From assembly GCA_003138975.1 (NCBI GenBank), contig PLHQ01000209.1, positions 39,394-87,019 on the forward strand: 47,626 bases of DNA, written 5' to 3'. Every line of letters starts with the position of its first letter. Position 1 is the first letter of the stretch. The notes below the pieces were generated by a model. It searched no databases, had not been told where the DNA came from, and saw only the letters and a program-made list of their open reading frames with translations. Positions 1-9,265 of the stretch are shown here, in pieces. A program made the translations under genes and the position numbers. The DNA comes from Acidobacteriaceae bacterium. GTDB taxonomy: Bacteria; Acidobacteriota; Terriglobia; Terriglobales; Acidobacteriaceae.

Positions 1-244
1 TGGGGCCGGCTGCGAGCTGATTTTGAGCTTCCAATTTCTACCCCCTGACTAGAGCAACTAGACCCGTACGATGAGATGGAGCATGGCCTGCCTTGTTGTT
101 TTCAAGGCGGCAAGACTTATATTCCTTATCGGCACGATGGCGGCGAAGCATTAGACATGAGCGCTCTTCGCACGAGCCCATTCCACTTTCCCTGCGGGTT
201 GGGTAGGATGATTGTCCAAGCCGCAACTGCACCTTTGAAAAACT
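1..244. other. Upstream region of the molybdenum hydroxylase genes
   Basis: No convincing gene is seen here; the open frames are shadows on the opposite strand of iorA. A possible sigma-70-like promoter on the + strand is TTGTTG at 93-98 and TTATAT at 117-122 with an 18-base spacer. It would leave a leader of about 115 bases before the first gene. The match is moderate and unproven. Confidence 0.3.
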
Positions 245-727
245 ATGGCCGAAATCACACTGCGCGTTAACGGTAGCGAGAAAAAAGTAAGCGTTCCCCC
301 GGAGACCCCGTTGCTCTGGGTCTTGCGCGATACGCTGGAACTTACGGGGACAAAATTCGGATGTGGCGCGGGGCTCTGCGGGGCTTGCACGGTGCATGTT
401 GAGGGTGCAGCGATTCGGTCCTGTTCGACGCCTGTGTCGCAGCTTGCGGGCAAAAGGATTACGACGATTGAAGGGCTGGGCGCGAATGGCTTGCACGTCT
501 TGCAGCAGGCATGGATCGCCGAAGAGGTTCCGCAATGCGGTTATTGCCAGACCGGACAGATTATGACGGCGGCGGCGTTGTTGGCGAACACGCCCAACCC
601 CAGCGATGAACAGATCACACAAGCCATGAACGGAAACCTCTGCCGCTGCGGTACCTATGAACGCATTCGCAAGGCGATCCGTCGCGCCGCGACTGGCGGT
701 GCCGTGGCTGCGGGAGGTGCGCAATGA
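245..727 (+). CDS. iorA: (2Fe-2S)-binding small subunit of an isoquinoline 1-oxidoreductase-type molybdenum hydroxylase
   Basis: This is the electron-transfer subunit of a two-component molybdenum hydroxylase. It passes electrons from the Mo site through two [2Fe-2S] clusters. The 160-residue length is normal for the family. The plant-type ferredoxin ligands are visible in [17 protein letters not shown], and the second cluster in QCGYCQTGQ plus [11 protein letters not shown]. The ATG at 245 lies just before the conserved ITLRVNG start; its ribosome-binding site is weak. The stop overlaps the ATG of the large-subunit gene by 4 bases, so the two are translationally coupled. No FAD subunit is adjacent, as expected for the Ior/aldehyde dehydrogenase subgroup that passes electrons to another acceptor. 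The substrate cannot be told from sequence; isoquinoline is only the family name. Confidence 0.9.
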   Translation: MAEITLRVNGSEKKVSVPPETPLLWVLRDTLELTGTKFGCGAGLCGACTVHVEGAAIRSCSTPVSQLAGKRITTIEGLGANGLHVLQQAWIAEEVPQCGYCQTGQIMTAAALLANTPNPSDEQITQAMNGNLCRCGTYERIRKAIRRAATGGAVAAGGAQ

Positions 728-2844
728 GCCCGCTAAGTCGACGCGAGTTCGTGGCTGCTGGAGCGGCTGCCGGAGCTGGGCTGGTAGTTGGGTTTTACCT
801 GCCGCACGGCATGAGATCGAGCAAACAGTCCTTCTCCCCGAATGCCTACGTGCGGATCACGGCGGATAACAAAATCACCATCGTGGTAGCGCGCTCGGAA
901 ATGGGGCAGGGCGTGCGCACGGCATTGCCCATGATTCTGGCAGAGGAACTGGAAGCGGACTGGAAGCAGATTGAGATCGAACAGGCCGGAGCGAGCACAC
1001 TGTACGGAGACCAGACGACAGGCGGCAGCGCCAGCGTCCGAACGACTTGGGATCCGATGCGCAAGGCGGGTGCGGCGGCGCGAGAGATGCTAATTTCAGC
1101 CGCAGCCCTCACGTGGGCGGTGCCACGCTCGACCTGCGCCGCGCAGAACGGCAACATTTTTCATGCCGCTTCCAGGCGGCAACTCAGCTACGGCGAGCTT
1201 GCAGGAAAGGCCGCCACGTTGCCGATTCCTACCGATGTCATGTTGAAGCAAAGCAAGGATTACAAGATTGTTGGGCAGCACTTGGCGCGCGTGGACACGC
1301 CCTCGAAGGTGAAGGGAGAAGCGGTGTTCGGCATCGACTTTCGGATGCCGGGGATGAAATACGCAGTGCTGTCGCGGTGTCCGACGATCGGCGGGAAGAT
1401 GCTGAGCTTCGACGATAAGGAATCGAAGAAGAAGATTTCTGGTGTGAGCCACGTGGGCAAGATCAGCGATTCTGCCGTAGCTGTTGTGGCCGATAGTGTT
1501 TGGGGTGCGATGGAAGGTCGCCGCCTCCTGAATGTGAATTGGGACGATGGTCCGAATAAAGAATTGAATACGGCGAAGGTAATGGACTCACTGAAGCAGG
1601 CCGCAGGAAAGAAAGGTGCGAGTTTATATTCGGCGGGCGATGTTTCGAAGGCCGCGGGCCCAAAGGTTTCAGCTGAGTATCAACTGCCGTTCATGGCGCA
1701 CGCGCCCATGGAACCGGGAAACTGCACGGCGTATTTTCTGGGAACGACGTGCGAATTGTGGGCTCCGACGCAGGTGCCGCAAGATTGCCGCGATTCCGTA
1801 GCGCAGGCTGTGGGGTTGGATCCCGACCAGGTGAAGGTAAACGTCACATTGATGGGCGGAGGCTTTGGGCGGCGGCTGGAACACGATTATGCAGTGGAAG
1901 CGGCGCTGGTTTCGAAAGCGGTGCGGGGACCGGTAAAAGTGTTGTGGACGCGCGAGGATGATATGCGGTCTTCGACTTACCGTCCGGCGAGCTTGCATCA
2001 GTTGAGTGCGGTGCTGGATGGAGCAGGCTGGCCGGTGGCATTCACGCACCGGATTATCGCGCCCTCGATCAGCGGACAAAAAGGTCAGCCGGGACCGAAT
2101 GGAATCGATCCGGATTTGCCGGATGAGGCGGCATTCGTTTACGGATTGCCAAATGTTTCGTTGGAATATGTGCTCGTCGAGACGGCTGTGCCGCTAGGGT
2201 GGATGCGCTCCGTGTATGCGCTGCAAGCGGGGTTTGCCAGCGAGAGTTTTATCGATGAATTAGCCGCGGCGGCGGGAAAAGATCCGCTGGAGTACCGGCT
2301 GCACATGCTGGCGAAAGACCAGGACATTCCATTCTTCACGACGACGTGGCATACGGCGCGAATGCGCGGAGTGCTGCAACTTGCCGCGGAAAGGGCAGGA
2401 TGGGGCAAACCCTTGCCTTCTGGACTTTTTCGCGGGATCGCCTGCTTCGGATGTTTTTCGTCTTATGTGGCTGAAGTGGTGGAAATTAGCATGGAAAACG
2501 ATGCGCCGCGAGTGCATCGCGTGGTGGCGGCAGTGGATTGCGGGCAGGTCGTCAATCCAAGCATTTTGGAACAACAGATTCCGGGCGGAGTGATTTACGC
2601 CTTGAGCAACGCGTTGCGAGCGAAGATCACGATTGAGAAGGGCCGCGTGGTGCAGGGAAATTTCGATGATTACGCGCCGGTTCGAATGGATGAGGCTCCC
2701 GTCGTGGAAGTACACGCGGTGCCCAGTACAGAATCTCCAACAGGGATTGGCGAGCCGTCCGTGCCCCCGCTGGCGCCTGCCCTTTGCAACGCGATTTATG
2801 CCGCGACCAAGAAAAGGATCCGGGCGTTGCCGATTTTGAGTTAG
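724..2844 (+). CDS. iorB: Molybdopterin-binding large subunit, isoquinoline 1-oxidoreductase type, Tat-exported
   Basis: This is the catalytic subunit of a xanthine dehydrogenase-family hydroxylase or aldehyde oxidoreductase, 706 residues. The N-terminus has a twin-arginine signal ([20 protein letters not shown]), so the folded, cofactor-loaded enzyme with its iorA partner is probably exported to the periplasm. Mo-pterin-binding signatures include [24 protein letters not shown] and the C-terminal GIGEPSVPP, whose Glu677 corresponds to the catalytic glutamate. [17 protein letters not shown] is also typical. The family usually has a WRSVG-like segment; here it reads [12 protein letters not shown], so the substrate pocket may differ. 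Start and operon structure are set by the 4-base overlap with iorA. Substrate is unknown. Confidence 0.88.
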   Translation: MSPLSRREFVAAGAAAGAGLVVGFYLPHGMRSSKQSFSPNAYVRITADNKITIVVARSEMGQGVRTALPMILAEELEADWKQIEIEQAGASTLYGDQTTGGSASVRTTWDPMRKAGAAAREMLISAAALTWAVPRSTCAAQNGNIFHAASRRQLSYGELAGKAATLPIPTDVMLKQSKDYKIVGQHLARVDTPSKVKGEAVFGIDFRMPGMKYAVLSRCPTIGGKMLSFDDKESKKKISGVSHVGKISDSAVAVVADSVWGAMEGRRLLNVNWDDGPNKELNTAKVMDSLKQAAGKKGASLYSAGDVSKAAGPKVSAEYQLPFMAHAPMEPGNCTAYFLGTTCELWAPTQVPQDCRDSVAQAVGLDPDQVKVNVTLMGGGFGRRLEHDYAVEAALVSKAVRGPVKVLWTREDDMRSSTYRPASLHQLSAVLDGAGWPVAFTHRIIAPSISGQKGQPGPNGIDPDLPDEAAFVYGLPNVSLEYVLVETAVPLGWMRSVYALQAGFASESFIDELAAAAGKDPLEYRLHMLAKDQDIPFFTTTWHTARMRGVLQLAAERAGWGKPLPSGLFRGIACFGCFSSYVAEVVEISMENDAPRVHRVVAAVDCGQVVNPSILEQQIPGGVIYALSNALRAKITIEKGRVVQGNFDDYAPVRMDEAPVVEVHAVPSTESPTGIGEPSVPPLAPALCNAIYAATKKRIRALPILS

Positions 2845-2914
2845 GGACGGGGTTCGCGAAGACCGCAAAGAGGACCTTAGGGTCTAGCGCCCTACAACTG
2901 ATTAAGGAACCTGC

Positions 2915-4558
2915 CTACGGAACGGCCGCGGGCATCCGCTGTCCAACCGTCATTTTGAAGATCTTGATGTTGTTACCGAATTGCTCGAAACCCAGATTGT
3001 GAAACTCAGCGAAGTGTCTCCGCAAGTCCTCGGGAAGATCCGCTTGCCATCCCGCTTGAAAAATCCAGACGGTCTCCCCGGGCTCGAGGCGATACGTTTC
3101 GATCAGACGGTGCCACAGGTCCACGAAACTGTTCGACGTGAGGGGAGCAGATTTGTAATTGGCGGAGACAACTCGATAGCCACAGGAAAACACTTCGAAA
3201 TCCTGGCTGGAAGTCTCGAACGAAATAGGCTGCTGCTGGCACAAGTAGTGACCGAGAATAAGATCGCTCTCGTAGTCCGTGAAGATCAGACCTGAGGCTT
3301 CAATGTTCTGCTGCACGAATTCCATCGCCGCCGTCATCTGCATCCGGCTTTGATCGGCACGATCCATTCGAGGCAGTCGCGGCTTTCCAAAAGCGATGCA
3401 CGCGACGAGGACGAAGGCTGCGATCGCAAGTCCGCGCGCCCATCTTCCCGCCGCCAGACGCGCCATTGCCACGCTGGCACCAGCCACGCCTGGGATGATC
3501 AGGAACGCGATGTGCCGCGTGCCACCGTAGGGATAGACATGCGCCAGGCTAGCACCGCCTGCAATCGCAAACGGCAGGAGCAGGACTATTCCTAACCAGC
3601 GCGAAGAACTTCGACCGTACAGGAAGCCCTTCCCGCGCAGAAGCAGCGCCACTCCGACCACGAACAAGAGGCCGATTGCATCACCAACGGCAAGCTGCCC
3701 AAAAAAATATTGAAAGACTCCGAAGCTGTGTCCCACCAGGAACAACACGGGGTTGTCATGAGCGGAATCGAAATAGGAGCGGCGAAGGAAAAACTCGCTC
3801 ATCCAACCTTGTAGAACGGTTCTTGATTCACCCAGCCCCAGCTTCGAAATGTGGGTCTTGTACAAAAGAATCGCGAGAGCCAGTGCGCCGAGTTGTCCGA
3901 TTGCCCAAACCGACGCCAAGCTGGCGGGCTGGCGTTCCCTGAAGATTCTGAGCAGGGCGTAAATGCCGAGTGCCGCGGCGAACAAAAAGGCCGAGTAATG
4001 CGACAGCATCGCGAGGTAGAGGCACAGGGTAAAGGCCGCCATTCTGGCTGCAGATTTTTTCCCGAAAGCGTCATCCAGAAAATACAAAGCGCTCGCCAGG
4101 AAAGCCAGAAGCAAAGCGTATTGCCGCACTTCGGCCGATAGTAGGACGATGGGCGGAAGCAATGCAACGAAAAGAAGCGCGATGAAGCCGGCGAGATCGC
4201 CCGCGGCATTGCTGAACCATTTGTAAAACATCCAACAAAAAGCCACTCCCGCGAGCACCGAAGGAAGCCGCAACCAGAGTTCCGATGTGCCCAACGCGCG
4301 CCAAAAGTAAAGCAACAACGTCAGGAGCGGAGGATGCGAAGCGGTCAGACTTTCTTTGTAGGCGAGGGCAAGAGAAAGCTGATTGGCCAAGCGGAAATGC
4401 AGCGCCTCGTCGGGATTGAGGAACGTTCCGGAGGCAGCCCAAAGGCGCGCCAGGAACCCTAGGAAACAAACGAAAACTGCGGCCGCTTCGATGTGGATTC
4501 GCAACCACGATTCCGCAGTAGCTCCGGGAGCCGCGTTTCTGAGCTGTGAAATTGCCAT
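2915..4558 (-). CDS. GT39/ArnT-like membrane glycosyltransferase
   Basis: This is a polytopic membrane protein of about 550 residues with a run of hydrophobic helices (for example AAAVFVCFLGFLARLWA, LAGFIALLFVALLPPIVLL and LFAAALGIYALL). The acidic first loop, FLNPDEALHFRLANQ, holds the conserved catalytic acidic pair of dolichyl-phosphate-mannose/ArnT-type (PMT, GT-C) transferases. A polar C-terminal domain of about 130 residues follows the last helix. Such enzymes move a sugar from a polyprenyl-phosphate carrier to lipid or protein on the outer face of the membrane. The acceptor is unknown. I prefer the ATG at 4558; an ATG at 4594 in the same frame would overlap the upstream vapC gene by 28 bases. 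The gene follows the toxin-antitoxin pair on the same strand and may be co-transcribed. Confidence 0.82.
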   Translation of the reverse strand: MAISQLRNAAPGATAESWLRIHIEAAAVFVCFLGFLARLWAASGTFLNPDEALHFRLANQLSLALAYKESLTASHPPLLTLLLYFWRALGTSELWLRLPSVLAGVAFCWMFYKWFSNAAGDLAGFIALLFVALLPPIVLLSAEVRQYALLLAFLASALYFLDDAFGKKSAARMAAFTLCLYLAMLSHYSAFLFAAALGIYALLRIFRERQPASLASVWAIGQLGALALAILLYKTHISKLGLGESRTVLQGWMSEFFLRRSYFDSAHDNPVLFLVGHSFGVFQYFFGQLAVGDAIGLLFVVGVALLLRGKGFLYGRSSSRWLGIVLLLPFAIAGGASLAHVYPYGGTRHIAFLIIPGVAGASVAMARLAAGRWARGLAIAAFVLVACIAFGKPRLPRMDRADQSRMQMTAAMEFVQQNIEASGLIFTDYESDLILGHYLCQQQPISFETSSQDFEVFSCGYRVVSANYKSAPLTSNSFVDLWHRLIETYRLEPGETVWIFQAGWQADLPEDLRRHFAEFHNLGFEQFGNNIKIFKMTVGQRMPAAVP

Positions 4559-4566
4559 CGGTCTGA

Positions 4567-5007
4567 TTATTCGATTCCGAACGCCCCCAGCCATTTTACG
4601 GGGAGGCGCGCAGCCAAGGCGTTGGCCAGGCGTTCGTCCGCGGTGATCATCTCGGTCTTGAACTGAATGGCCAAAGCCACATAGAGGCAGGCGGAGAAGC
4701 TGCAGTCATGGGCAAAAGCGATCTTAAGGGCTTCGGGCAACAAGGTTAAAGATGAGACGGTGAAGAAGTCCTGATGGCTGATTTCCGATGCCCCACCTTC
4801 AGCAACAGCTTGCACCCACCTTCGTTGGCGAACGCCCTTCCACAAGACATTGCCCACTTCAGCCCAGAAGACATCCGGCACGATGAAGTTGATCTCACCG
4901 TCCGCATAACGTTTCAAAAGTTGAAAGGATTCGGCTGTGAGAGTTTCGCCTGCCGACGGAATCACCCACTTTACCGCCACGCTGGCGTCGAGGACGAGGT
5001 TGGTCAA
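4567..5007 (-). CDS. vapC: PIN-domain toxin (VapC/FitB type), one catalytic Asp missing
   Basis: A PIN-fold ribonuclease of 146 residues, the usual toxin length. The first acidic residue Asp7 lies in LVLDASVAVKW, the second is Glu50 in FWAEVGNVLW, and the last is Asp124 in ITADERL. The third, normally the Asp of a YDALYVALA-like motif, is Ala106 here (SACLYVALA). This could weaken or abolish metal-dependent RNA cleavage. The ATG overlaps the antitoxin stop by 4 bases, the normal coupled arrangement. Its 3' end lies at the start of the glycosyltransferase gene. The family assignment is firm; activity is doubtful. Confidence 0.85.
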   Translation of the reverse strand: MTNLVLDASVAVKWVIPSAGETLTAESFQLLKRYADGEINFIVPDVFWAEVGNVLWKGVRQRRWVQAVAEGGASEISHQDFFTVSSLTLLPEALKIAFAHDCSFSACLYVALAIQFKTEMITADERLANALAARLPVKWLGAFGIE

Positions 5008-5255
5008 CGATCGCGATCCTCGCGGATCATGTCGTCAGCGGTTGGAAAGGAGCCGGAACTCTCGGAATGTCGGGCACGGAGTTCCGACATTCGTTCGTAA
5101 AATTTCCTGCGTCGTTGTAACTCTTCCGCTGTAGGTATGTGGCGCTCCAGTAAGGAGATCACTTCCGCCGCAATCGACTTGCGGTTCTCCCGGGCGCGTT
5201 TGCGGAGAGCCTTGTAAAGACCATGCGGAACGTTTTCGACGTAAAGTGTTGCCAT
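5004..5255 (-). CDS. Ribbon-helix-helix antitoxin (FitA/VapB type)
   Basis: An 83-residue antitoxin. Residues 1-40 form an Arc/FitA-like ribbon-helix-helix DNA-binding domain (beta strand TLYVENVP, then helices LYKALRKRARENRKS and AAEVISLLERH). The charged C-terminal half would wrap the PIN toxin. Genes of this kind repress their own promoter together with the toxin. An 8-base inverted repeat just upstream (5261-5294) is the likely operator. GGGAAAG, a few bases before the ATG, is the probable ribosome-binding site. Translationally coupled to vapC. Confidence 0.85.
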   Translation of the reverse strand: MATLYVENVPHGLYKALRKRARENRKSIAAEVISLLERHIPTAEELQRRRKFYERMSELRARHSESSGSFPTADDMIREDRDR

Positions 5256-5260
5256 AGGCT

Positions 5261-5294
5261 TTCCCTATGTATTCTATAGCATATTAATAGGGAA
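5261..5294. promoter_or_regulatory. Probable operator/promoter of the toxin-antitoxin pair
   Basis: Perfect inverted repeat TTCCCTAT (5261-5268) and ATAGGGAA (5287-5294), 18 bases apart. The AT-rich spacer contains TATAGAAT on the minus strand, a possible -10 box. It begins 6 bases upstream of the antitoxin ATG. Ribbon-helix-helix antitoxins commonly bind paired inverted sites over their own promoter, so binding here would block transcription. Confidence 0.5.
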
Positions 5295-5316
5295 GAGGAA
5301 GAGCGATGCTGCCCGC

Positions 5317-5346
5317 TTGACACTCCTTTCCCCCACCCTTTATCCT
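5317..5346 (+). promoter_or_regulatory. Sigma-70-like promoter of the yceD-rpmF-plsX-fabD operon
   Basis: Perfect -35 box TTGACA (5317-5322), an 18-base spacer and TATCCT (5341-5346). It would start transcription near 5353, about 80 bases before yceD. It is the only promoter-like sequence noticed upstream of this operon. Confidence 0.55.
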
Positions 5347-5435
5347 TGACCGTTGATCCTTGCGGTACTTCGTCTTTTTTGACGTGCTTCCGCGGGCTTT
5401 AGGCGCGGCCACTGAACGCGTCGCGGAGGTTGCCG

Positions 5436-5987
5436 ATGTTCTTCGAAATCAAAGACTTGGAACTTCATCCGGTTGAATTTGCGGAGAAGTTCGAGCCGGG
5501 CGTTATCGACCTGGGAGCGGATTACCGCCAGATTTCTCCAGTGGAGAGCAGCGGCCGGGCGGATCTGGTCGAAGAGCATCACGGCAAGCACAAGATAATA
5601 AAAGATATACGCATTCGGGGCCGGTTAACGACTAGCCTGGAATCGAACTGTGCGCGCTGTCTGGAACCGCTGACTCAGGATGTGAAGCGCGAGTTCGACT
5701 TACTCTATCGTCCTCAAGGGGCCGACGCAGGGCGGGACGAGATGTCGGTGACCGACGCCGAGGCCGAGATCAGCTATTATGAAGGCAAGGGGATTCTGCT
5801 GGACGATGTGGTCCGCGAGCAGATCCTGCTGGCCGTTCCGTTGAAGGTCACGTGCGGCGAAGATTGCAAGGGTCTGTGTCCGCACTGCGGCAAGAACCTG
5901 AACCAGGAAAAATGTTCGTGCGCAGTGACCCAGGAAGAACCTCGGTGGGCCGCGCTCAAGGAAATTCGCAGCAAACTGGCGCACTAA
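5436..5987 (+). CDS. yceD: YceD/DUF177 family protein
   Basis: Homologue of the conserved protein usually encoded just before rpmF, linked to 23S rRNA/ribosome maturation and, in plants, 23S rRNA accumulation. It is 183 residues from the ATG at 5436, preceded by GGAGG with a 7-base gap; a TTG two codons earlier is less likely. The central part has ARCLEPLTQDVKREFDLLY. The C-terminus has a Cys cluster (CGEDCKGLCPHCGKNL followed by CSC) of the kind seen in the family, which may bind zinc. The next gene is rpmF, 64 bases on, the classic order yceD-rpmF-plsX-fabD. Confidence 0.9.
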   Translation: MFFEIKDLELHPVEFAEKFEPGVIDLGADYRQISPVESSGRADLVEEHHGKHKIIKDIRIRGRLTTSLESNCARCLEPLTQDVKREFDLLYRPQGADAGRDEMSVTDAEAEISYYEGKGILLDDVVREQILLAVPLKVTCGEDCKGLCPHCGKNLNQEKCSCAVTQEEPRWAALKEIRSKLAH

Positions 5988-6051
5988 GAATTCACGATCG
6001 AGATATCGACGCGAGCGAGGCCGGATGGCCTCAGCAAGAGGAATCTAGACC

Positions 6052-6237
6052 ATGCCGAATCCAAAACGAAGACACTCCCAGAAGCGCACCTCCACCCGGC
6101 GGGCGCATGACGCCTTGAAGAGCCACTCGCTTTCCGAGTGTCCGAACTGCCACGAAAAGAAGATGCCGCACCGCGCTTGCACAAAGTGTGGCTACTACAA
6201 AGGCCGCGACGTACTGCAAGTCGAAGAAGCCAGCTAA
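6052..6237 (+). CDS. rpmF: 50S ribosomal protein L32
   Basis: A 61-residue basic protein with the L32 N-terminus MPNPKRRHSQKRTSTRRAHD and a zinc-ribbon formed by CPNC and CTKC. It is the cysteine-containing (zinc-binding) version of L32. The length is normal. It sits between yceD and plsX, the standard order that joins ribosome and membrane-lipid synthesis. Confidence 0.97.
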   Translation: MPNPKRRHSQKRTSTRRAHDALKSHSLSECPNCHEKKMPHRACTKCGYYKGRDVLQVEEAS

Positions 6238-6249
6238 CTCCCTGCTACC

Positions 6250-7323
6250 ATGCCTAGCGTGATCGCGCTGGATGCGATGGGTTCGGACCGGGCGCCCAAG
6301 CCTGAGATCGAAGGCGCAATTCACGCTGCGCGCAATTACGGCGTGCGTGTACTGCTCGTCGGTCCGGAAGCCACGATCAATGCAGAGCTGGACCGTCACC
6401 CGGCAGCATTCCGCCTGCCTATTGAGATCGTCCACGCCAGCGAAGTCATCACCATGGAAGATAAAGCGGTGCAGGCAGTGCGCGCCAAACGCGACTCCTC
6501 CATGCACGTCGGTCTGCGGCTGGTTCGCGAGGGACGAGCTGCCGGTTTTGTTACCGCCGGTAACACCGGCGCCGCAATGGCCTCCGCCAAGATGGTCTTG
6601 GGCGCGCTACAAGGGGTAGACCGTCCGGCGTTGGCTGCGGTTTTTCCTACGGCTCCGGGAACGGCTGCGATTTTGCTGGACGTCGGCGCGAATGTGGATT
6701 GCAAGCCGCATAATCTTGAACAGTTCGCGGTGATGGGCGAGATTTATTTCCGCTCCATGTTTGGCGACCTCAAAGTGGGCCGGTCGAGCTTCGGTGGCGC
6801 AAAGCGGCCGCGCGTAGGATTACTTTCCATTGGCGAAGAAGAAACCAAAGGAAACGAGCTGACGCGCGAGTCGTTCCAGTTATTGAAGCGCCTGCCCTTG
6901 AACTTTGTGGGCAATGTGGAGGGTCGCGACCTGTTCAATGGCCACGTCGACGTGATCGTGGCGGACGGGTTCGTGGGCAACGTCGCGCTTAAGATTTCCG
7001 AGGGTGTCGCGAACCTGGTGCGCACGGTTCTCAAGGAATCACTGAAATCGACGATCACGCGGCAGGTCGGTTATATGCTTTCGCGCAGCGCATTTTCCGA
7101 TTTTAAGAAACGCATCGACCACACGGAATACGGTGGCGCGCCTCTGCTCGGACTGAAGGGAGTCTGCATTATCACGCACGGATCGTCCAACGCCAACGCC
7201 ATCAAGAATGCGGTGAGAGTAGCTGCCGAGTTTGCCGAGCGGCGCGTCAACGAGTCGATCGAGCAGGGACTGGCTGCGCTTCGTCCCGCACCGGCGGAAG
7301 TGGAAGCCGCCCCGGCTCAATAG
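6250..7323 (+). CDS. plsX: Phosphate acyltransferase PlsX
   Basis: Makes acyl-phosphate from acyl-ACP for the PlsY step of phospholipid synthesis at the inner face of the membrane. The 357 residues begin with the hallmark [19 protein letters not shown]. Other family segments are [47 protein letters not shown] and [19 protein letters not shown]. It starts 12 bases after rpmF and is followed after 20 bases by fabD. The alanine/proline-rich end after residue 340 is not part of the core fold. Confidence 0.96.
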   Translation: MPSVIALDAMGSDRAPKPEIEGAIHAARNYGVRVLLVGPEATINAELDRHPAAFRLPIEIVHASEVITMEDKAVQAVRAKRDSSMHVGLRLVREGRAAGFVTAGNTGAAMASAKMVLGALQGVDRPALAAVFPTAPGTAAILLDVGANVDCKPHNLEQFAVMGEIYFRSMFGDLKVGRSSFGGAKRPRVGLLSIGEEETKGNELTRESFQLLKRLPLNFVGNVEGRDLFNGHVDVIVADGFVGNVALKISEGVANLVRTVLKESLKSTITRQVGYMLSRSAFSDFKKRIDHTEYGGAPLLGLKGVCIITHGSSNANAIKNAVRVAAEFAERRVNESIEQGLAALRPAPAEVEAAPAQ

Positions 7324-7343
7324 TTCCCGGCAAGATCGAGACG

Positions 7344-8312
7344 ATGACCGAATCCAGAGACCTACCCAAGAGCGCAGCACAACGGATCGCATTCATTTTC
7401 CCCGGCCAAGGCTCGCAGGCCGTGGGCATGGGCAAAGAGCTTTTCGAAAAGTTTCCCATCGCGCGGAAGACATTTGAAGAAGCCGACAATGCGCTGGGCT
7501 ACAAATTGTCGCAAGTTTGCTTCGAGGGTCCGGAAGAGCAATTGCGCCTCACCGAGATCACCCAACCGGCGATACTCACGGTATCGGTCGCAGCGCTCCG
7601 AGTTCTTGAGGGGCGGGTACCCAAGCCCAGCTTTGTGGCAGGACACAGCTTGGGAGAATATTCGGCCCATGTGGCTTCGGGCACGATGACCTTTGCAGAC
7701 GCCATACGCACTGTGCGCAAACGCGGCAAGTATATGCAGGAAGCGGTGCCGGTCGGTGTCGGAGCGATGGCGGCAATCCTGGGCTTGGAATTGGAAAAGG
7801 TTTCCGCGGTTTGCCAGGAAGCGGCGCAGGGAGAAGTCTGCTCGCCAGCCAACATCAATTCGCCTGAGCAGATTGTGATCTCCGGTAACACTGCGGCCGT
7901 GGAACGTGGAACAAAGCTTGCCGACGAGCGTGGCGCGAAGCGCGCGAAGTTGCTGCCTGTCAGCGCGCCTTTCCATTGCTCGCTGATGAAGCCCGCACAG
8001 GACCGTCTGGAGGCGGACCTGAACGCGCTGAAGACACAGAAGCCCGTGTACCCCGTCGTTTGCAACGTCGAAGCATCTTTGGTCAGCGATGAAATCCGCG
8101 CGCGCGAAACCCTGGTCGCGCAGGTGACGGGCTCAGTAAAATGGGAACAGAGTATGCGCCTCCTGATTGAGAAAGGCGTTCAGACCTTCGTGGAGATCGG
8201 CCCGGGGAAAGTTCTATGCGGGTTAATGCGGCAGATTGACCGATCGAAGACCTGTCTGAATGTCGCCGACGACGCGTCGCTCACAAAAGCGCTGCAGCAG
8301 TTCGGAAGCTAG
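7344..8312 (+). CDS. fabD: Malonyl-CoA:ACP transacylase
   Basis: Loads malonyl groups onto acyl carrier protein for type II fatty acid synthesis in the cytoplasm. At 322 residues it is close to the usual length. The start FIFPGQGSQAVGMGKEL is the oxyanion segment. The nucleophile Ser lies in VAGHSLGEYSAHVASG, and the conserved His in LPVSAPFHCSLMKPA. ANINSPEQIVISG is also typical. It is the last gene of the operon; fabG, acpP and fabH are not in the window. Confidence 0.96.
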   Translation: MTESRDLPKSAAQRIAFIFPGQGSQAVGMGKELFEKFPIARKTFEEADNALGYKLSQVCFEGPEEQLRLTEITQPAILTVSVAALRVLEGRVPKPSFVAGHSLGEYSAHVASGTMTFADAIRTVRKRGKYMQEAVPVGVGAMAAILGLELEKVSAVCQEAAQGEVCSPANINSPEQIVISGNTAAVERGTKLADERGAKRAKLLPVSAPFHCSLMKPAQDRLEADLNALKTQKPVYPVVCNVEASLVSDEIRARETLVAQVTGSVKWEQSMRLLIEKGVQTFVEIGPGKVLCGLMRQIDRSKTCLNVADDASLTKALQQFGS

Positions 8313-8329
8313 CAGTCCGGAGGTGCGGC

Positions 8330-8650
8330 CGCCAGACACTACTGGGCTGCAGGGACCAATCCAAAGAGGGACCAGACCAACAATACTTAAACAATGCAGA
8401 CCAGGCGGTCCCGAAGCACCGGGTTTGGGTATTACCAGAACAATAGAGGCAGCCAAGGCTAGCCAAAGAATCGGACCATAAATGCGCAAGTTTCTTGCAC
8501 CTGTCTTACCCACCATGCCGCGACCGGTGTGATCGCGATTGAAATTGCCGTGCTGATAAGAAGGGCAACCGGCACGACACCGGGCAGTCGAAGCGTTTTA
8601 AATGAAAGACTCCCAGACGCGCAGGCAGCAAATAACAATCCCAACGTCAC
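8330..8650 (-). pseudogene. Decayed gene for a small membrane protein (frameshift)
   Basis: Two overlapping minus-strand frames look like halves of one hydrophobic protein. The upstream half (8650 down to about 8520) reads LRLPGVVPVALLISTAISIA and ITPVAAWWV. The downstream half, in another frame from about 8516, reads RNLRIYGPILWLALAASIVLV and IVGLVPLWIGP. A one-frame shift around 8505-8520 would join them into a protein of about 100 residues with about three membrane helices. The downstream frame runs without its own stop into fabD. I do not recognise the family. The frames could also be chance, but hydrophobic content in both halves on the same strand favours a remnant. Nothing else was seen between fabD and the next gene. 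Confidence 0.4.
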
Positions 8651-8711
8651 GGAATAGCTTCAGCTAATTGCCGGTCCCAACAATATTCTGTTCACTGTCT
8701 GCAGATACTTT

Positions 8712-9170
8712 CTAGCGAAACTCCAAATCACAGGGCGGCGAGCTGATCGTCTTATCCGTTTTGTCCACGTAAACCTGGGCGTGTTGCGCTCGGTCATTCA
8801 CGATCAGGTCGATGACTACTCCACTCCCGCCACCGGGACAATTGCTCTCGCCATAAATCTGATAATTCTTGACGATGCCCCATTGGCCGCCTTGTCCCCA
8901 GTCTTGCATGAATTCATTGAATGGATACTGCGAGTGATTCTGCGGATGCTGCTTCCAGCCGGGATCGGCATAGTAGATGCCGTAGGCCGTTTCAAAGTCC
9001 TGTTTTTCCAGCGCAGAAAAAAATCTATCGGCGACATGTTTTTCCGGCCAGAAGCGGTTCCACCAGCCCACGAAGGCCAGGATCAGAACCAGAACGATTG
9101 CCGAAATAATCCGGATTCTTTTCTTCCGCTCTTTTTCGGGATGGTACTCTTTGGCGTCCAGTAGAGTCAT
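8712..9170 (-). CDS. Membrane-anchored hypothetical protein
   Basis: A 152-residue protein with a basic N-terminus (PEKERKKRIRI), one transmembrane helix at about residues 20-42 (IISAIVLVLILAFVGWW), and a periplasmic domain of about 105 residues. The domain start (HVADRFFSALEKQDFETAYGIYY) resembles small NTF2-like/DUF4878-type domains that begin with a paired helix. Two Cys (SNCPGGG, PPCDL) could form a disulfide. It lies downstream of the ABC efflux operon on the same strand, 95 bases after the permease, so it may be its last gene. Function unknown. Confidence 0.65.
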   Translation of the reverse strand: MTLLDAKEYHPEKERKKRIRIISAIVLVLILAFVGWWNRFWPEKHVADRFFSALEKQDFETAYGIYYADPGWKQHPQNHSQYPFNEFMQDWGQGGQWGIVKNYQIYGESNCPGGGSGVVIDLIVNDRAQHAQVYVDKTDKTISSPPCDLEFR

Positions 9171-9265
9171 GGCTTCCTAGAATAACGGACGCCGCCGGTA
9201 AGTCAAAAGTTGCTGGAATATAGGAGGAATTAGGAAATTGACAAATCCGAGCGTATTGCCAGTTC

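Noticed and set aside
38-724. A 228-codon minus-strand frame over the start of the window and iorA
   Set aside because: It is the antisense of iorA, whose iron-sulfur motifs are clear, and it has no recognisable domain; low-complexity Arg-rich composition is typical of a shadow frame in GC-rich DNA.
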